Shown: positions 43,137 to 53,930 of the stretch, piece after piece
Layout of the letters: each line of letters starts with the position of its first letter
Position numbering within the stretch: position 1 is the stretch's first letter
From: Rubrivivax sp.
GTDB taxonomy: Bacteria > Pseudomonadota > Gammaproteobacteria > Burkholderiales > Burkholderiaceae_C
Length of the DNA: 64,000 nt
NCBI GenBank assembly: GCA_022842595.1
Contig: JALHPF010000027.1
Location: 1 to 64,000, forward strand
Direction of reading: 5' to 3'
Notes under the pieces: generated by a model
The model's database searches: none
Seen by the model: the letters and a program-made list of their open reading frames with translations, nothing else
Told to the model about the DNA's origin: nothing
Made by a program: the position numbers and the translations under genes

Positions 43137-43778
43137 TCAACCCATCTTGCCGCGCACCAGGCCGAACACCCGTTCGGCCAGCGGCAGCGCTTCGGCCTGC
43201 AAGGCCTCGACCTCGGCGAGCCTGGAATCCGCGAAAGCGCGGTCCTTGATCGTCGGGGCGTTGATGTAGACGTTCAATGCGGCGCTGCGCAGCGCCGCTG
43301 CGGCGGCCAGCACACCGACACCGGCGTCGGAAATCACGTTCAGGTTGCCATGCTGCGCCACACGGTCGCACAGGCGCACGACGTCGGCGCATGCGCGCGC
43401 GCAGGCCAGGGGTGCGTCGGTGGCGGCCTGCAGACCCGCCTGGATGGCGGCACTGCGCAGGGCCTTGTCGGCATCGTTCGCTTTCGGCAGGCGGTAGGCT
43501 GCCATCAGCGTGTCGAAGGCGGCCACGTCTTCGGCCACCATGGCGACGAGCCGCTCGCGCAGCGCGTCGGCCTCGATCAGCGCGTGTTGCATCTCGGCCT
43601 GCACCGCCACGTAGTCGGCCTTGCCCACCGTCAGCCGGCACACCATGGCAGCCAGTGCGGCGCCCATCGCACCCATCACCGCCGCGGCGCTGCCGCCGCC
43701 GGGCGTGGCATCGGCGCTGGCCAGGCGCTGCAGGAAAGTGTCGACGCTGTCCTGCGCGATCTGCTCTGCTGGTGTCAT
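43137..43778 (-). CDS. fchA: Methenyltetrahydrofolate cyclohydrolase
   Basis: Interconverts methenyl-H4F and 10-formyl-H4F in C1 metabolism. 213 residues with the FTCD/Fch cyclodeaminase-like fold: ATPGGGSAAAVMGAMGAALAAM, then VAEDVAAFDTLMAAYRLPK, and NLNVISDAGVGVLAA. It is the last gene of glyA-sga-hprA-mtdA-fchA, 11 bases after mtdA, and is the methylotroph-type enzyme distinct from FolD. Confidence 0.9.
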   Translation of the reverse strand: MTPAEQIAQDSVDTFLQRLASADATPGGGSAAAVMGAMGAALAAMVCRLTVGKADYVAVQAEMQHALIEADALRERLVAMVAEDVAAFDTLMAAYRLPKANDADKALRSAAIQAGLQAATDAPLACARACADVVRLCDRVAQHGNLNVISDAGVGVLAAAAALRSAALNVYINAPTIKDRAFADSRLAEVEALQAEALPLAERVFGLVRGKMG

Positions 43779-43789
43779 TTCAGGCGCCC

Positions 43790-44650
43790 TCAGCCGACCA
43801 TCGCCTTGGCGATGGCATGGATCTCGTCGCAGTCCAGCACCAGGTCGTTCTGCTCGAACATGCGGGCGATGCAGGCGCGGTGCAGCGCGATCTTCAGCGC
43901 GCCGAAGCCGATGGCGCCGAACACGGTCTTGCCATGGCGCTGCGCGCCCTTGTCCATCATGTCGATGCCGGCAATGCCCAGGGGTGGCGTGGCATTGGCG
44001 TCGGCCAGCAATTCGAGGCTGGGGTTGTCGGCCCAGGCGCCTTCGTCCAGCAGTGCGGCACCGGCAGCACCGGCGGCCAGCACCACATGCGCGCCCTCCA
44101 GCGCGCGGGCACGGCCGCTGTTGTCGACGGCTTCGATGGCTTCGATCTCGACGCCGAAGCGAGTCTGGATCGCTGCCCGGCTGGCCTGGGCACGCTCCAG
44201 GCTGCGCGAGGTGATGGCCACCCGGCAGCCTTCACGCGCCAGCATCACGGCGGCCCGCTGCCCGACCGGCCCGGTGCCGGCCAGCACGACGGCCCGCTTG
44301 CCCTGCAACGGCCGGCCGTGGCCGAGCCAGGCCACCGCAGCGGCGGCGGTGGTGTTGCTGCCGTTGCTGTCGAGCATCACCGACACCCGGAAGCCCGAGA
44401 AGAACTTCTTGCGCACGGCCTTGAGCACGGCTTCGCCATCGGCCATGTTCGAGCCGCCGACGAACAGCGCGGTGTGCTTCTTGTCCTTCGGCGCACGCGT
44501 GAAGATGGCGCCGTCGACCAGCGGGCCGACGTTGGCCGGCGTGATGCCGCCATAGGCCGTGATGTGGTCGGCGCCACCGTCGTAGCCGACGACGTTGTCG
44601 AAGACCGCCGGCAGCGCGTCGGTGTCCAGTTGGTAGAGCAGCTTCTTCAT
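43790..44650 (-). CDS. mtdA: NADP-dependent methylene-H4F/H4MPT dehydrogenase MtdA
   Basis: Oxidises or reduces methylene- and methenyl-tetrahydrofolate with NADP, the C1 branch point before the serine cycle. 286 residues, close to the 288 of Methylobacterium MtdA. It begins MKKLLYQLDTDALPAVFDNV, and the NADP motif is AGTGPVGQRAAVML. Part of the serine-cycle operon, between hprA (26-base gap) and fchA. Confidence 0.93.
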   Translation of the reverse strand: MKKLLYQLDTDALPAVFDNVVGYDGGADHITAYGGITPANVGPLVDGAIFTRAPKDKKHTALFVGGSNMADGEAVLKAVRKKFFSGFRVSVMLDSNGSNTTAAAAVAWLGHGRPLQGKRAVVLAGTGPVGQRAAVMLAREGCRVAITSRSLERAQASRAAIQTRFGVEIEAIEAVDNSGRARALEGAHVVLAAGAAGAALLDEGAWADNPSLELLADANATPPLGIAGIDMMDKGAQRHGKTVFGAIGFGALKIALHRACIARMFEQNDLVLDCDEIHAIAKAMVG

Positions 44651-44676
44651 GGGATGCCTGGGAAACTGATTGGGGA

Positions 44677-45630
44677 TCAGGTGACGAGGTGCTGCGGCCG
44701 GCCTTCGGCCCAGCGGTCGATGTTGTCGATGAGCTGGTCGGCCAGGAACTGCATGGCGTTGTCCGAAGCCCAGGCCACGTGCGGCGTCAGGATGAAGTTC
44801 GGCCGCCGCACGTCCAGCAACGGGTGGCCGTTGCGCGGCGGTTCGCTCGTGAGCACGTCGAAGCCGGCACCGGCGATCAGGCCTTCGTCCAGCGCCTGGA
44901 TCAAGGCCGCTTCGTCGACCAGCCCGCCGCGCGAGGTGTTGATGAGCAGCGCGCTGCGCTTCATGCGGCGCAGCTGTTCCAGGCCGATGAGGTTCTTCGT
45001 GTCGGGCGTCAGCGGGCAGTGCAGTGAAAGCACGTCGGACTGCGCCAGCACCTCGTCGAGCGGCGTGAAGTCGACACCCGGCATTTTCGGCGGCGCATGG
45101 TCGGCAAACAGCACCTTCATGCCGAAGCCGCGAGCAATCGCTGCCGTGCCCTGGCCGATGGCGCCTTCGCCGACGATGCCCAGCGTCGCCCCGTGCAGGT
45201 CGCCGATGGGGTGGGTGAAGAAGCAGAACTGGTCGGACTTCTGCCATACGCCGGCCTCGACATCGGCGCGATAGGCCAGCAGATTGCGGCGCAGCGCCAG
45301 GATCAGCGCAAAGGCGTGCTCGGGCACCGTGTGCACGGCGTAGTTGCGGATGTTGGCCACGGCAATGCCGGCTTCGCGGCAATAGGGCACGTCGATGACG
45401 TCGTAGCCGGTGGCGGCCACGGCAATCATCCTCAGCCCCGGCAGCTGCTTCAGTGTTTCGGCGCGCAGCGGCACCTTGTTGGTGATGGCCACGGTGGCGC
45501 CTGCCAGGCGCGCGACGATCTCGTCGACGCTGGTCTTGGCGTGTTCCACATAACTTTCGGACTGGGCCGGCGGGCGGACATTCGCCTTCAGCGAAGCCCG
45601 GTCGAGAAACACCACACGATGTGCCGCCAT
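44677..45630 (-). CDS. hprA: Hydroxypyruvate reductase (glycerate dehydrogenase)
   Basis: Reduces hydroxypyruvate to D-glycerate in the serine cycle. 317-residue D-2-hydroxyacid dehydrogenase with GIVGEGAIGQGTAAIA for NAD(P), catalytic Arg in NTSRGGLVDE, Glu in LTSEPP and His in LTPHVAWAS. ATG 45630 is chosen; longer open frame upstream is antisense sequence of sga. One base separates it from the sga stop. Confidence 0.93.
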   Translation of the reverse strand: MAAHRVVFLDRASLKANVRPPAQSESYVEHAKTSVDEIVARLAGATVAITNKVPLRAETLKQLPGLRMIAVAATGYDVIDVPYCREAGIAVANIRNYAVHTVPEHAFALILALRRNLLAYRADVEAGVWQKSDQFCFFTHPIGDLHGATLGIVGEGAIGQGTAAIARGFGMKVLFADHAPPKMPGVDFTPLDEVLAQSDVLSLHCPLTPDTKNLIGLEQLRRMKRSALLINTSRGGLVDEAALIQALDEGLIAGAGFDVLTSEPPRNGHPLLDVRRPNFILTPHVAWASDNAMQFLADQLIDNIDRWAEGRPQHLVT

Positions 45631-45631
45631 C

Positions 45632-46834
45632 TCACATGCCCCCGGTGGTGCCGCTGGCCTGGGCTTCGTGTTCGCGCCAGTAGCGCTGCGCCGCAGCCAC
45701 GCCCGAACCCGGCTGGATGGGCAGGCCACAGTCGAGCATGGCGAGTTCGGCGCCACCGATCGCCGACATCACCATCAGTTCGTTGCAGTCGCCCAGGTGG
45801 CCGATGCGGAAGACCTTGCCCGCCACCTTCGACAGGCCGGCGCCCAGCGACAGGTTGTAGCGGCGGAACGCGCGGTCGATGACCTTGGCGGCGTCGAAGC
45901 CCTCGGGCACGACGATGGCCGAGACGGTGTCGGAATACCACTCCGGCTTCTTCGCGCAGACCTGAAGGCCCCAGCCGTCATGCACGGCCGCACGCACGCC
46001 AGCTGCCAGATAGCTGTGGCGCTTGAAGATGTTCTCCAGGCCTTCTTCCTCGATGGCCTGCAGCGATTCCTTCAGGCCGTACAGCATCGGCAGCGCCGGT
46101 GTGTACGGGAAGTAGCCGTTCTTGTTCTGGTTCAGCATGTCGATGTAGTCGAAATAGCAACGCGGCTGCTTGGCCGTGGTGCGGCGCGCTTCCAGGGCCT
46201 TTTCGCTGACACAGGTGACACCCAGACCGGCCGGCAGCATCAGTCCCTTCTGCGAGCCACTAACGCAGACGTCGACCTGCCACTCGTCCATGCGGAAATC
46301 GATCGAGCCCAGCGAGCTGACCGCGTCCACGAACAGCAGGGCCGGGTGCTTGACGGCGTCCATCGCGCGGCGGATGCCGGCGATGTCGCTGGTCACGCCC
46401 GTGGCCGTTTCGTTGTGCGTGGCAAGCACGGCCTTGATCTTGCGGCCGGTGTCGGCCTCCAGCGCGTGCTTGTAGCGGTCGATGGGCGCACCTTCGCCCC
46501 ATTCACATTCCAGCACCTCGACCTCGAAGCCCAGGCGTTCGGCCATGTCCACCCACAGGTGCGAGAACTGGCCGAAGCGGGCGATGAGCACGCGGTCGCC
46601 CGGGCTCAGGCAGTTCATCATGGCCGCTTCCCAGCAACCGGTGCCCGACGACGGGAACAGGAAAGGCGTGGCTGCCGTCGTCTTGAAGACCTTCTTGAGT
46701 CCGGACAGGCACTCCAGCGTGAGCTTCGGGAACTTGGGGCTGCGATGGTCTTCCATCGGCACGACCATGGCGCGCAGAACGCGGTCAGGCACGTTGGTGG
46801 GACCGGGGACGAACAAACCGTTGCGACCAGCCAT
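45632..46834 (-). CDS. sgaA: Serine-glyoxylate aminotransferase
   Basis: PLP class V aminotransferase that turns serine plus glyoxylate into hydroxypyruvate and glycine. 400 residues. FVPGPTNVPDRVLRAM is the family N terminus, and the PLP lysine is in SGSQKGLMLPAGLG. It lies 36 bases downstream of glyA and is coupled to hprA. Confidence 0.95.
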   Translation of the reverse strand: MAGRNGLFVPGPTNVPDRVLRAMVVPMEDHRSPKFPKLTLECLSGLKKVFKTTAATPFLFPSSGTGCWEAAMMNCLSPGDRVLIARFGQFSHLWVDMAERLGFEVEVLECEWGEGAPIDRYKHALEADTGRKIKAVLATHNETATGVTSDIAGIRRAMDAVKHPALLFVDAVSSLGSIDFRMDEWQVDVCVSGSQKGLMLPAGLGVTCVSEKALEARRTTAKQPRCYFDYIDMLNQNKNGYFPYTPALPMLYGLKESLQAIEEEGLENIFKRHSYLAAGVRAAVHDGWGLQVCAKKPEWYSDTVSAIVVPEGFDAAKVIDRAFRRYNLSLGAGLSKVAGKVFRIGHLGDCNELMVMSAIGGAELAMLDCGLPIQPGSGVAAAQRYWREHEAQASGTTGGM

Positions 46835-46870
46835 GGTGTGGCTCCTTGAAGAATGGGGTGATGAAGTGAT

Positions 46871-48118
46871 TCAGCCGTAGACCGGGAAGCGGCCGCAGAG
46901 TGCACTGATCTCGCCGGCAACGCGCGCGATGACGGCGGCGTCGTCGCCGGCGTCCAGCACGTCGGCGATGCGGTGGGCCACGAAGCTGGCCTCGGCGTCA
47001 CCGAAGCCGCGGGTGGTGAGCGCCGGCGTGCCGATGCGGATGCCGCTGGTGACAAACGGCTTCTCGGGGTCGTTCGGGATGGCGTTCTTGTTCACCGTCA
47101 TGTGCGCCCGCCCGAGCAGCGCCTCGGCGGCCTTGCCGGTGATCTTTTTGGCGCGCAGATCGACCAGGAAGACATGGCTGTCGGTACCGCCGGAAACGAT
47201 GCGCAGGCCGCGTTCCGTCAGCGTGGCGGCCATGGCCTTGGCATTGCGCCGCACCTGCTGCTGGTAGGTCTTGAATTCCGGGCGCAGCGCTTCCTTGAAG
47301 GCCATCGCCTTGGCGGCGATGACATGCATCAGCGGGCCGCCCTGGATGCCGGGGAAGATCATCGAATTCAGCGGCTTCTCGAATTCGCTGCTGCTCAGGA
47401 TGATGCCGCCGCGCGGGCCGCGCAGCGTCTTGTGCGTGGTGCTGGTGACGAAGTGCGCGTGCGGCACCGGGCTGGGGTATTCGCCCGCGGCCACCAGGCC
47501 GGCGTAGTGCGCCATGTCGACCAGCAGGTAGGCACCCACGGCATCAGAAATGCGGCGGAACCGCGCCCAGTCGATCTGCAGCGAATAGGCCGAGGCCCCG
47601 GCCACGATCATCTTCGGCTTGTGTTCGTGCGCCAGGCGCTCGACCTCGTCGTAGTCCAGCGTCTCGTCGTCGGGCCGCAGGCCGTAGGCCACGCCCTTGT
47701 AGAGCTTGCCGCTGAAGTTGACGCTGGCGCCATGCGTCAGGTGGCCGCCATGGGCCAGCGACATGCCCAGGATGGTGTCGCCCGGCTGCAGCATGGCCAT
47801 GTAGACGGCGGCATTGGCCTGCGAGCCCGAATGCGGCTGCACGTTGGCGTACTCGCAGCCGAACAGCTGCTTCACGCGGTCGATGGCGAGCTGCTCGGCC
47901 ACGTCCACGTGTTCGCAGCCGCCGTAGTAGCGCTTGCCGGGGTAACCCTCGGCGTACTTGTTCGTCAGCACCGAGCCCTGGGCCTGCAGCACCGCGGCGC
48001 TGACGTAGTTCTCGCTGGCGATGAGCTCGACATGGTCTTCCTGGCGCCGGTGCTCGGCCTGCATCGCGGCCCACAGTTCCGGGTCGGCGTCGGCAATCAG
48101 GTATTTATTGTCGAACAT
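46871..48118 (-). CDS. glyA: Serine hydroxymethyltransferase
   Basis: Joins methylene-H4F to glycine to form serine, the C1 entry reaction of the serine cycle. 415 residues with [25 protein letters not shown], the PLP lysine in [14 protein letters not shown], and a C-terminal folate region. Start 48118 has GGAGA six bases before it. First gene of the five-gene serine-cycle operon; a second, housekeeping glyA may exist elsewhere. Confidence 0.96.
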   Translation of the reverse strand: MFDNKYLIADADPELWAAMQAEHRRQEDHVELIASENYVSAAVLQAQGSVLTNKYAEGYPGKRYYGGCEHVDVAEQLAIDRVKQLFGCEYANVQPHSGSQANAAVYMAMLQPGDTILGMSLAHGGHLTHGASVNFSGKLYKGVAYGLRPDDETLDYDEVERLAHEHKPKMIVAGASAYSLQIDWARFRRISDAVGAYLLVDMAHYAGLVAAGEYPSPVPHAHFVTSTTHKTLRGPRGGIILSSSEFEKPLNSMIFPGIQGGPLMHVIAAKAMAFKEALRPEFKTYQQQVRRNAKAMAATLTERGLRIVSGGTDSHVFLVDLRAKKITGKAAEALLGRAHMTVNKNAIPNDPEKPFVTSGIRIGTPALTTRGFGDAEASFVAHRIADVLDAGDDAAVIARVAGEISALCGRFPVYG

Positions 48119-48390
48119 GGGGAATCTCCGATTTGAATATCTCGAACGGGGAATGGCTGCGCCCGGGCTCATCAAGAAACCTCGGGCCGGATACTCTGAC
48201 TCCGGAATATCGACCTGCCATTCGGCCGATGGTGGGTTCAGCCGCCGGCGATGAACATTCAGAAATTCTTGGGTTCGACGTAAGAAAGTCTGAACGATGG
48301 GTTCGAACGCCGTCGCCGCAGCCGCTGGCGCCACGCACCCAGCATCGAGCCTGGCGCTTCCGCCTAGGTGGACGACGCTGTTAGTGCTAT

Positions 48391-48405
48391 ATTCACGCTG
48401 CGAAT
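48391..48405. promoter_or_regulatory. Candidate LysR-type operator (T-N11-A dyad)
   Basis: ATTCACGCTGCGAAT has perfect ATTC/GAAT arms and the T-N11-A form used by LysR regulators such as CbbR and QscR, known controllers of C1 and CO2 pathways. It lies between glyA and ftfL. Role inferred from form and position. Confidence 0.45.
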
Positions 48406-48465
48406 GCTGCGATTACACAATCCATTGATGACCTGAAGTCAAAACTGAATTGTTTTTTCGCTCCA

Positions 48466-48475
48466 GGGTTAACCC
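48466..48475. promoter_or_regulatory. 10-base palindrome GGGTTAACCC
   Basis: Perfect palindrome whose centre is exactly 50 bases from that of the longer palindrome at 48512-48529, and which shares its AACCC/GGGTT halves. Possibly a second site for the same protein. Confidence 0.4.
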
Positions 48476-48511
48476 GCGCAAAAGGATGCTTTTCCATGGA
48501 TTCGTGTCTGA

Positions 48512-48529
48512 GTTCAACCCGGGTTGAAC
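48512..48529. promoter_or_regulatory. 18-base perfect palindrome upstream of ftfL
   Basis: GTTCAACCCGGGTTGAAC is perfectly self-complementary and ends 94 bases before the ftfL ATG. It fits a dimeric repressor or activator site. No known operator was matched with certainty. Confidence 0.6.
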
Positions 48530-48623
48530 CTCCACCCGATAATGACTAAATAGACCCCGGCCGAAACCGGTGGTTAAATCATTCGCCGACTACCGTACAA
48601 CCCGCCGCCACAGGAACCCCGCC

Positions 48624-50303
48624 ATGCCCACCGACATCGACATCGCCCAAGCCGCCCGGATGGAGCGTGTGACCACCATCGCCCGCGACCGGCTGGGCAT
48701 CGCCGACGAACACCTGGAGCCCTATGGCCACTACAAGGCCAAGATTTCGCTGGAGTACATCGACAGCCTGAAAGACCGGCCGAACGGCAAGCTGATCCTC
48801 GTCACCGCCATCAGCCCCACACCGGCCGGCGAAGGCAAGACCACCACCACGGTGGGCCTGGGCGACGCACTCAACCGCATCGGCAAGAAGACCATGGTCT
48901 GCCTGCGCGAACCCTCGCTGGGCCCGGTGTTCGGCATGAAGGGCGGCGCCGCCGGCGGCGGCTACGCCCAGGTGGTGCCGATGGAGGACATCAACCTGCA
49001 CTTCACCGGCGACTTCAGCGCGATCGCGCTGGCCAACAACCTGCTGGCGGCGATGCTCGACAACCACATCCACCACGGCAACGAACTCTGCATCGACGTG
49101 CGCCGCATCAGCTGGAAGCGCGTCGTCGACATGAACGACCGCGCGCTGCGCGAGATCGTCAATTCGCTCGGCGGGCCGGGCAACGGGTATCCGCGCCAGG
49201 ACGGTTTCGACATCGTCGTGGCCAGCGAGGTGATGGCCATCCTGTGCCTGGCCACCTCGATGAAGGACCTGAAGACACGGCTCGGGAACATCGTGGTGGC
49301 CCACACCGCGCAGCAGAAGCCCGTGACCGCGCGCGACCTGAAGGCCCATGGCGCGATGGCCGTGCTGCTGAAGGACGCGCTCAAGCCCAACCTGGTGCAG
49401 ACGCTGGAGAACAACCCGGCCATCCTGCACGGCGGGCCGTTTGCCAACATCGCGCACGGCTGCAACAGCGTCATCGCCACCCAGGCCAGCCTGAAACTGG
49501 CCGATTACGTCGTCACCGAGGCCGGCTTCGGCGCCGACCTGGGGGCCGAGAAGTTCATCGACATCAAGTGCCGCAAGAGCGGGCTGCGCCCCGACGCGGT
49601 GGTCATCGTCGCCACCATCCGCGCGCTGAAGTTCCATGGCGGCGTCGACGTCAAGGCGCTGAACACCGAGAACCTGGAAGCCCTGGAAAAGGGTCTGGCC
49701 AACCTCGAGCGTCATGTCTCGAACGTGCGCAACCACTACGGCCTGCCCTGCGTCGTCTCGATCAACAACTTCACGTTCGACACCCCGGCCGAACTGGAAC
49801 TGCTGAAGAGCAAGATGGCCGGGCTGAAGACGCCGGTGATCGTCGCCCGCCACTGGGCCGAGGGCGGCAAGGGCGCCGAGGAGGTGGCGCGCGCGGTGGT
49901 CGAGATCGCCGAGAACGGGCAAGCCAGCGGCTTCAAGTTCGTCTACGAGGAAAACGAGACGCTGATGGCCAAGGTCACCGCCATCGCCACGAAGATCTAC
50001 GGCGCCGCCGACGTCACGGCCGACGCCAAGGTGCGCGCGCAGATCCAGAAGCTGCAGGACGACGGCTACGGCCACTACCCGGTGTGCGTGGCCAAGACGC
50101 AGTACAGCTTCTCCACCGACGCCAGCCTGCGCGGCGCGCCCAGCGGCCACAGCCTGAACATCCGCGAGGTACGGCTGGCGGCAGGCGCCGAATTCGTCGT
50201 GATGGTCTGCGGCGACATCATGACCATGCCCGGCCTGCCCAAGGTGCCATCGGCCGAGAAGATCGACCTGGGCGACGACGGGCGCGTGGTCGGCTTGTTC
50301 TAG
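48624..50303 (+). CDS. ftfL: Formate-tetrahydrofolate ligase
   Basis: ATP-dependent ligase making 10-formyl-H4F from formate, the entry of formate carbon to the serine cycle. 559 residues, as in Methylobacterium. P-loop [32 protein letters not shown], and HNHIHHGN-like [10 protein letters not shown] are family marks. ATG 48624 has AGGAA eight bases before it; an upstream start at 48570 would lack a ribosome-binding site. Divergent from the glyA operon. Confidence 0.95.
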   Translation: MPTDIDIAQAARMERVTTIARDRLGIADEHLEPYGHYKAKISLEYIDSLKDRPNGKLILVTAISPTPAGEGKTTTTVGLGDALNRIGKKTMVCLREPSLGPVFGMKGGAAGGGYAQVVPMEDINLHFTGDFSAIALANNLLAAMLDNHIHHGNELCIDVRRISWKRVVDMNDRALREIVNSLGGPGNGYPRQDGFDIVVASEVMAILCLATSMKDLKTRLGNIVVAHTAQQKPVTARDLKAHGAMAVLLKDALKPNLVQTLENNPAILHGGPFANIAHGCNSVIATQASLKLADYVVTEAGFGADLGAEKFIDIKCRKSGLRPDAVVIVATIRALKFHGGVDVKALNTENLEALEKGLANLERHVSNVRNHYGLPCVVSINNFTFDTPAELELLKSKMAGLKTPVIVARHWAEGGKGAEEVARAVVEIAENGQASGFKFVYEENETLMAKVTAIATKIYGAADVTADAKVRAQIQKLQDDGYGHYPVCVAKTQYSFSTDASLRGAPSGHSLNIREVRLAAGAEFVVMVCGDIMTMPGLPKVPSAEKIDLGDDGRVVGLF

Positions 50304-50316
50304 TCGCCAGGCGCGG

Positions 50317-50339
50317 CCGGCGCCCGGGCGGCGCCGGCG
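50317..50339 (+). terminator. G+C hairpin after ftfL
   Basis: Perfect 9-base arms (50317-50325, 50331-50339) around a 5-base loop, 14 bases after the ftfL stop. No run of T follows, so it may be a weak terminator or an RNA 3' stabiliser before yebC. Confidence 0.5.
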
Positions 50340-50378
50340 GCTAAAATCGCGCCTCGACAGCGAGGAGCACAGTACCCC

Positions 50379-51104
50379 ATGGCCGGACATTCCAAATGGG
50401 CCAACATCCAGCACCGCAAGGGCCGGCAGGACGAAAAGCGCGGCAAGGCCTGGACCCGGGTGATCCGCGAGATCATGGTCGCGGCCCGGCTGGGCGGCGG
50501 TGACGCGTCTGCGAACCCCCGCCTGCGGCTGGCCATCGAGAAGGCCAAGGCCGTCAACCTGCCGGTCGACACCGTCAAGCGCAACATCGACAAGGCCACC
50601 GGCAATCTCGAAGGCGTCAGCTACGAAGAGATCCGCTACGAAGGCTATGGCATCGGCGGCGCGGCGATCATCGTCGACTGCATGACCGACAACCGCGTGC
50701 GCACCGTGGCCGAGGTTCGCCACGCCTTCAGCAAGTACGGCGGCAACATGGGCACCGAAGGCAGCGTGGCCTTCCAGTTCAAGCACTGCGGGCAGTTCGT
50801 CTTCGAACCCGGCACGCCCGAGGACAAGCTGATGGAAGTGGCACTGGACGCCGGTGCCGAAGATGTCGTCACCGGCGACGACGGCAGCATCGAGGTGCTG
50901 TGCGCCGTGCCCGACTTCGAGGCCGTGAAGACCGCGCTGGAAAGCGCCGGCTTCAAGCCTGCGGTGGCCGAAGTGACGATGCGGCCCGAGAACACCATCG
51001 AGCTCGCCGGCGAGGACGCCGCGCGCATGCAGAAGCTGCTGGACGTCATCGAAGACCTCGACGACACCCAGGATGTCTTCCACAACGCCCTGATCGCCGA
51101 GTGA
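50379..51104 (+). CDS. yebC: YebC/PmpR-family protein (TACO1-like)
   Basis: 241-residue member of the family that begins [23 protein letters not shown] in pattern. Some members regulate transcription; others, like TACO1 and YebC2, help translation of proline-rich stretches. GAGGAG lies about 12 bases before the ATG. purD follows. Confidence 0.94.
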   Translation: MAGHSKWANIQHRKGRQDEKRGKAWTRVIREIMVAARLGGGDASANPRLRLAIEKAKAVNLPVDTVKRNIDKATGNLEGVSYEEIRYEGYGIGGAAIIVDCMTDNRVRTVAEVRHAFSKYGGNMGTEGSVAFQFKHCGQFVFEPGTPEDKLMEVALDAGAEDVVTGDDGSIEVLCAVPDFEAVKTALESAGFKPAVAEVTMRPENTIELAGEDAARMQKLLDVIEDLDDTQDVFHNALIAE

Positions 51105-51111
51105 AGCGCCC

Positions 51112-52407
51112 TTGAAAGTTCTCGTGATTGGCAGCGGCGGCCGCGAACATGCGCTGGCCTGGAAGCTGGCGCAGTGCGACCGTGTGCAGCGTGTCTTCGT
51201 AGCCCCGGGCAATGGCGGCACCGCCAGCGACGCCAGCCTGGTGACAGTGGCACTGCACACCCCCGAAGCCCTGGCCGACTTCGCACAGGCCGAGAAGGTC
51301 GCGCTCACCGTGGTCGGCCCCGAAGCGCCGCTGGCTGCGGGCGTGGTCGACCTGTTCCGCAGCCGCGGGCTGCGCATCTTCGGCCCGACCAAGGCCGCGG
51401 CCGAGCTCGAAAGCTCCAAGGCCTATGCCAAGGCCTTCATGCAGCGCCACGGCATCCCCACCGCACGTTCGGCCACCTTCACCGACGCCACCGCGGCCCA
51501 CGCCTACCTCGACGAGCAGGGCGCGCCCATCGTCGTCAAGGCCGACGGCCTGGCGGCCGGCAAGGGCGTGGTGGTGGCAATGACGCTCGAGGAAGCCCAC
51601 GCCGCGGTCAGCGACATGCTGCCGGCCAACACCCTGGGGGAAACCGGACTGGAAATACGGCACAACGAAGGCGGCGCCCGCGTCGTCATCGAGGAATTCA
51701 TGCAGGGCGAGGAAGCCAGCTTCATCGTGCTGTGCGACGGCGCCAACGTGGTGACGCTGGCCACCAGCCAGGACCACAAGCGCATCTTCGAAGGCGACAC
51801 CGGCCCCAACACCGGTGGCATGGGCGCGTATTCGCCAGCACCGGTGGTGACGCCCAACGTGCATGCCAAGGCCATGCACGAAATCATCTGGCCCACCATC
51901 CACGGCATGGCGCGTGAGGGCCGGCCCTTCACCGGATTTCTATACGCCGGGCTGATGATCGACGCCCAGGGCCAGCCGCGCACGGTGGAATTCAACTGCC
52001 GGCTGGGGGACCCCGAAGCCCAGGTCATCCTCATGCGGCTGAAGAGCGACCTGTTCGAACTGCTGCTGCATGCCACCGACGGCACGCTCGACAAGGTGGA
52101 ACTGCAATGGGACCGCCGCACCGCGCTGGGCGTGGTCATGGCCGCGGCCGGTTACCCGGCCGCGCCACGCAAGGGCGACGCCATCACCGCCCTGCCCGCC
52201 GGCCACGCCGACCTGCAGGTCTTCCATGCCGGCACCACGCTGCAGGACGGTCGGCTCGTCACCAGCGGCGGCCGGGTGCTGTGCGTCACCGCGCTGGGTG
52301 AATCGGTGAAGCTGGCCCAGCAGCGGGCTCTGGAAGGTGTGCGCCAGGTCCAGTTCGCCGGCGCGCAATGGCGCAACGACATTGGCCACCGAGCGATAAA
52401 ACACTGA
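51112..52407 (+). CDS. purD: Phosphoribosylamine-glycine ligase
   Basis: ATP-grasp enzyme of purine synthesis, joining glycine to phosphoribosylamine. 431 residues from a TTG start: [17 protein letters not shown] at the N terminus, [14 protein letters not shown] and the [12 protein letters not shown] motif, then [12 protein letters not shown]. Seven bases after yebC and four before hemF. Confidence 0.94.
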   Translation: MKVLVIGSGGREHALAWKLAQCDRVQRVFVAPGNGGTASDASLVTVALHTPEALADFAQAEKVALTVVGPEAPLAAGVVDLFRSRGLRIFGPTKAAAELESSKAYAKAFMQRHGIPTARSATFTDATAAHAYLDEQGAPIVVKADGLAAGKGVVVAMTLEEAHAAVSDMLPANTLGETGLEIRHNEGGARVVIEEFMQGEEASFIVLCDGANVVTLATSQDHKRIFEGDTGPNTGGMGAYSPAPVVTPNVHAKAMHEIIWPTIHGMAREGRPFTGFLYAGLMIDAQGQPRTVEFNCRLGDPEAQVILMRLKSDLFELLLHATDGTLDKVELQWDRRTALGVVMAAAGYPAAPRKGDAITALPAGHADLQVFHAGTTLQDGRLVTSGGRVLCVTALGESVKLAQQRALEGVRQVQFAGAQWRNDIGHRAIKH

Positions 52408-52411
52408 CACC

Positions 52412-53329
52412 ATGATCGACACCGCCACCGTCCGCGCCTACCTGCTCGGCCTTCAGGGCCGCATCGTCAACACCTTCCAGGCCGAGGACGGCAAGGAATT
52501 CATCAGCGACGGCTGGGTGCGGCCGGCGGGCGGCAAGCTCGAGGGCGACGGGCTGTCGCAGCTGGTCGAGCAGGGCAAGCTGCTGGAACGCGGCGGCTGC
52601 AACTTCAGCCATGTGAAGGGCCAGGCCCTGCCGCCTTCGGCCACCCAGCACCGCGCCGAACTCGCCGGCGCACCCTTCGAGGCCCTGGGCGTGAGCCTGG
52701 TGATGCACCCGCGCAACCCCTACGTGCCCACCGTGCACATGAACGTGCGCATGCTGGCCGTGACACCCAAGGACCAGGCGCCGGTGGTCTGGTTCGGCGG
52801 CGGCATGGACCTCACGCCCTACTACGGATTCGAGGACGACGCCCGCCACTTCCACCGCGTCAACGCCGACGCGCTGGCGCCTTTCGGCGCCGACAAGTAC
52901 CCGCGCTTCAAGCAGTGGTGCGACGAGTACTTCTTCCTGAAGCACCGCAACGAACCGCGCGGCATCGGCGGCGTGTTCTTCGACGACTTCAACGAAGGCA
53001 CCATGGCCGACGGCTTCGCGATGATGCGCGCCGTGGGCGATGCCTTCATCCCCGCCTATCTGCCGATTGCCCAGCGTCGGCGCGAGACGCCCTATGGCGA
53101 GCGCGAGCGCGACTTCCAGGCCTACCGGCGCGGCCGCTACGTCGAATTCAACCTGGTGTGGGACCGCGGCACGCACTTCGGCCTGCATGGCGGCGGCCGC
53201 ACCGAGAGCATCCTGATGAGCATGCCGCCCATCGTCACCTGGCGCTACAGCTGGAAGCCTGACGAAGGCTCGCCCGAGGCCCGGCTCTACAGCGATTTCC
53301 TGCGCCCGCGTGACTGGCTGAATGAGTAG
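52412..53329 (+). CDS. hemF: Oxygen-dependent coproporphyrinogen III oxidase
   Basis: Aerobic decarboxylation of coproporphyrinogen III in haem synthesis. 305 residues with [45 protein letters not shown] and [20 protein letters not shown], each typical. The stop lies 8 bases inside nadD. Confidence 0.96.
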   Translation: MIDTATVRAYLLGLQGRIVNTFQAEDGKEFISDGWVRPAGGKLEGDGLSQLVEQGKLLERGGCNFSHVKGQALPPSATQHRAELAGAPFEALGVSLVMHPRNPYVPTVHMNVRMLAVTPKDQAPVVWFGGGMDLTPYYGFEDDARHFHRVNADALAPFGADKYPRFKQWCDEYFFLKHRNEPRGIGGVFFDDFNEGTMADGFAMMRAVGDAFIPAYLPIAQRRRETPYGERERDFQAYRRGRYVEFNLVWDRGTHFGLHGGGRTESILMSMPPIVTWRYSWKPDEGSPEARLYSDFLRPRDWLNE

Positions 53330-53915
53330 CACCCGCCCCCGACGCGTGGGCCTGCTGGGCGGCACTTTCGACCCGGTGCACACGGCCCACGTGGCGCTGG
53401 CGCATGCGGCATTGAGCGGCCTGCAACTCGACGAGGTGCGCTGGATCCCCGCCGGCCGTCCGTGGCAGAAGGGCGAGATCACCGACGCCGTGCACCGCGA
53501 GGCGATGGTGCGCCTGGCCATCGCGGGCGAGCCGCGTTTCACCGTCGACCGCATCGAGATCGAACGCCAGGGCGCCAGCTACACCCTGGACACCGTGCGC
53601 GCCTTGCAGCAGCGTGAACCCGGCACCGAATGGGTGCTGATCATCGGCCAGGACCAGTACGCCGGCCTGCACACCTGGGGCAACTGGCCCGACCTGCTGG
53701 CCCGCGTGACCCTGGCCGTGGCCAACCGCCCGGGCGTGGCCCTGCCGGTGCACGCCGAGGTGCTGGCCCACCCGCACCGCGCCGTGCCGCTGGCGATGCT
53801 GGACATCTCTTCCACCGACATCCGCGCCCGTGTCAGCACGGGGCAGGACATTTCGAAACTGGTGCCGCCGCAGGTGGCACGCTATATTGACCAGCACCAG
53901 CTGTACAAGAGCTGA
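53322..53915 (+). CDS. nadD: Nicotinate-nucleotide adenylyltransferase
   Basis: Adenylates NaMN to deamido-NAD. 197 residues; nucleotidyltransferase motif [12 protein letters not shown] at the N terminus and [10 protein letters not shown] near the end. Overlaps hemF and precedes rsfS, a conserved order. Confidence 0.95.
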   Translation: MSSTRPRRVGLLGGTFDPVHTAHVALAHAALSGLQLDEVRWIPAGRPWQKGEITDAVHREAMVRLAIAGEPRFTVDRIEIERQGASYTLDTVRALQQREPGTEWVLIIGQDQYAGLHTWGNWPDLLARVTLAVANRPGVALPVHAEVLAHPHRAVPLAMLDISSTDIRARVSTGQDISKLVPPQVARYIDQHQLYKS

Positions 53916-53930
53916 CTGAATAGGAGCTGA

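Larger units (their letters stand above)
48119..48623. other. Divergent glyA/ftfL regulatory region
   Basis: 505 non-coding bases between two divergent C1 genes, more A/T-rich than the rest of the window. It has several dyads, listed separately where strong (48391-48405, 48466-48475, 48512-48529), and a short GTTCGAAC palindrome at 48301-48308. No gene or tRNA was recognised. Expected to hold promoters for both serine-cycle transcription units. Confidence 0.7.

Noticed and set aside
48296-48310. tRNA-like GGTTCGAAC in the glyA/ftfL interval
   Set aside because: No acceptor stem, anticodon arm or CCA-side pairing could be built around it; it is only a short palindrome.
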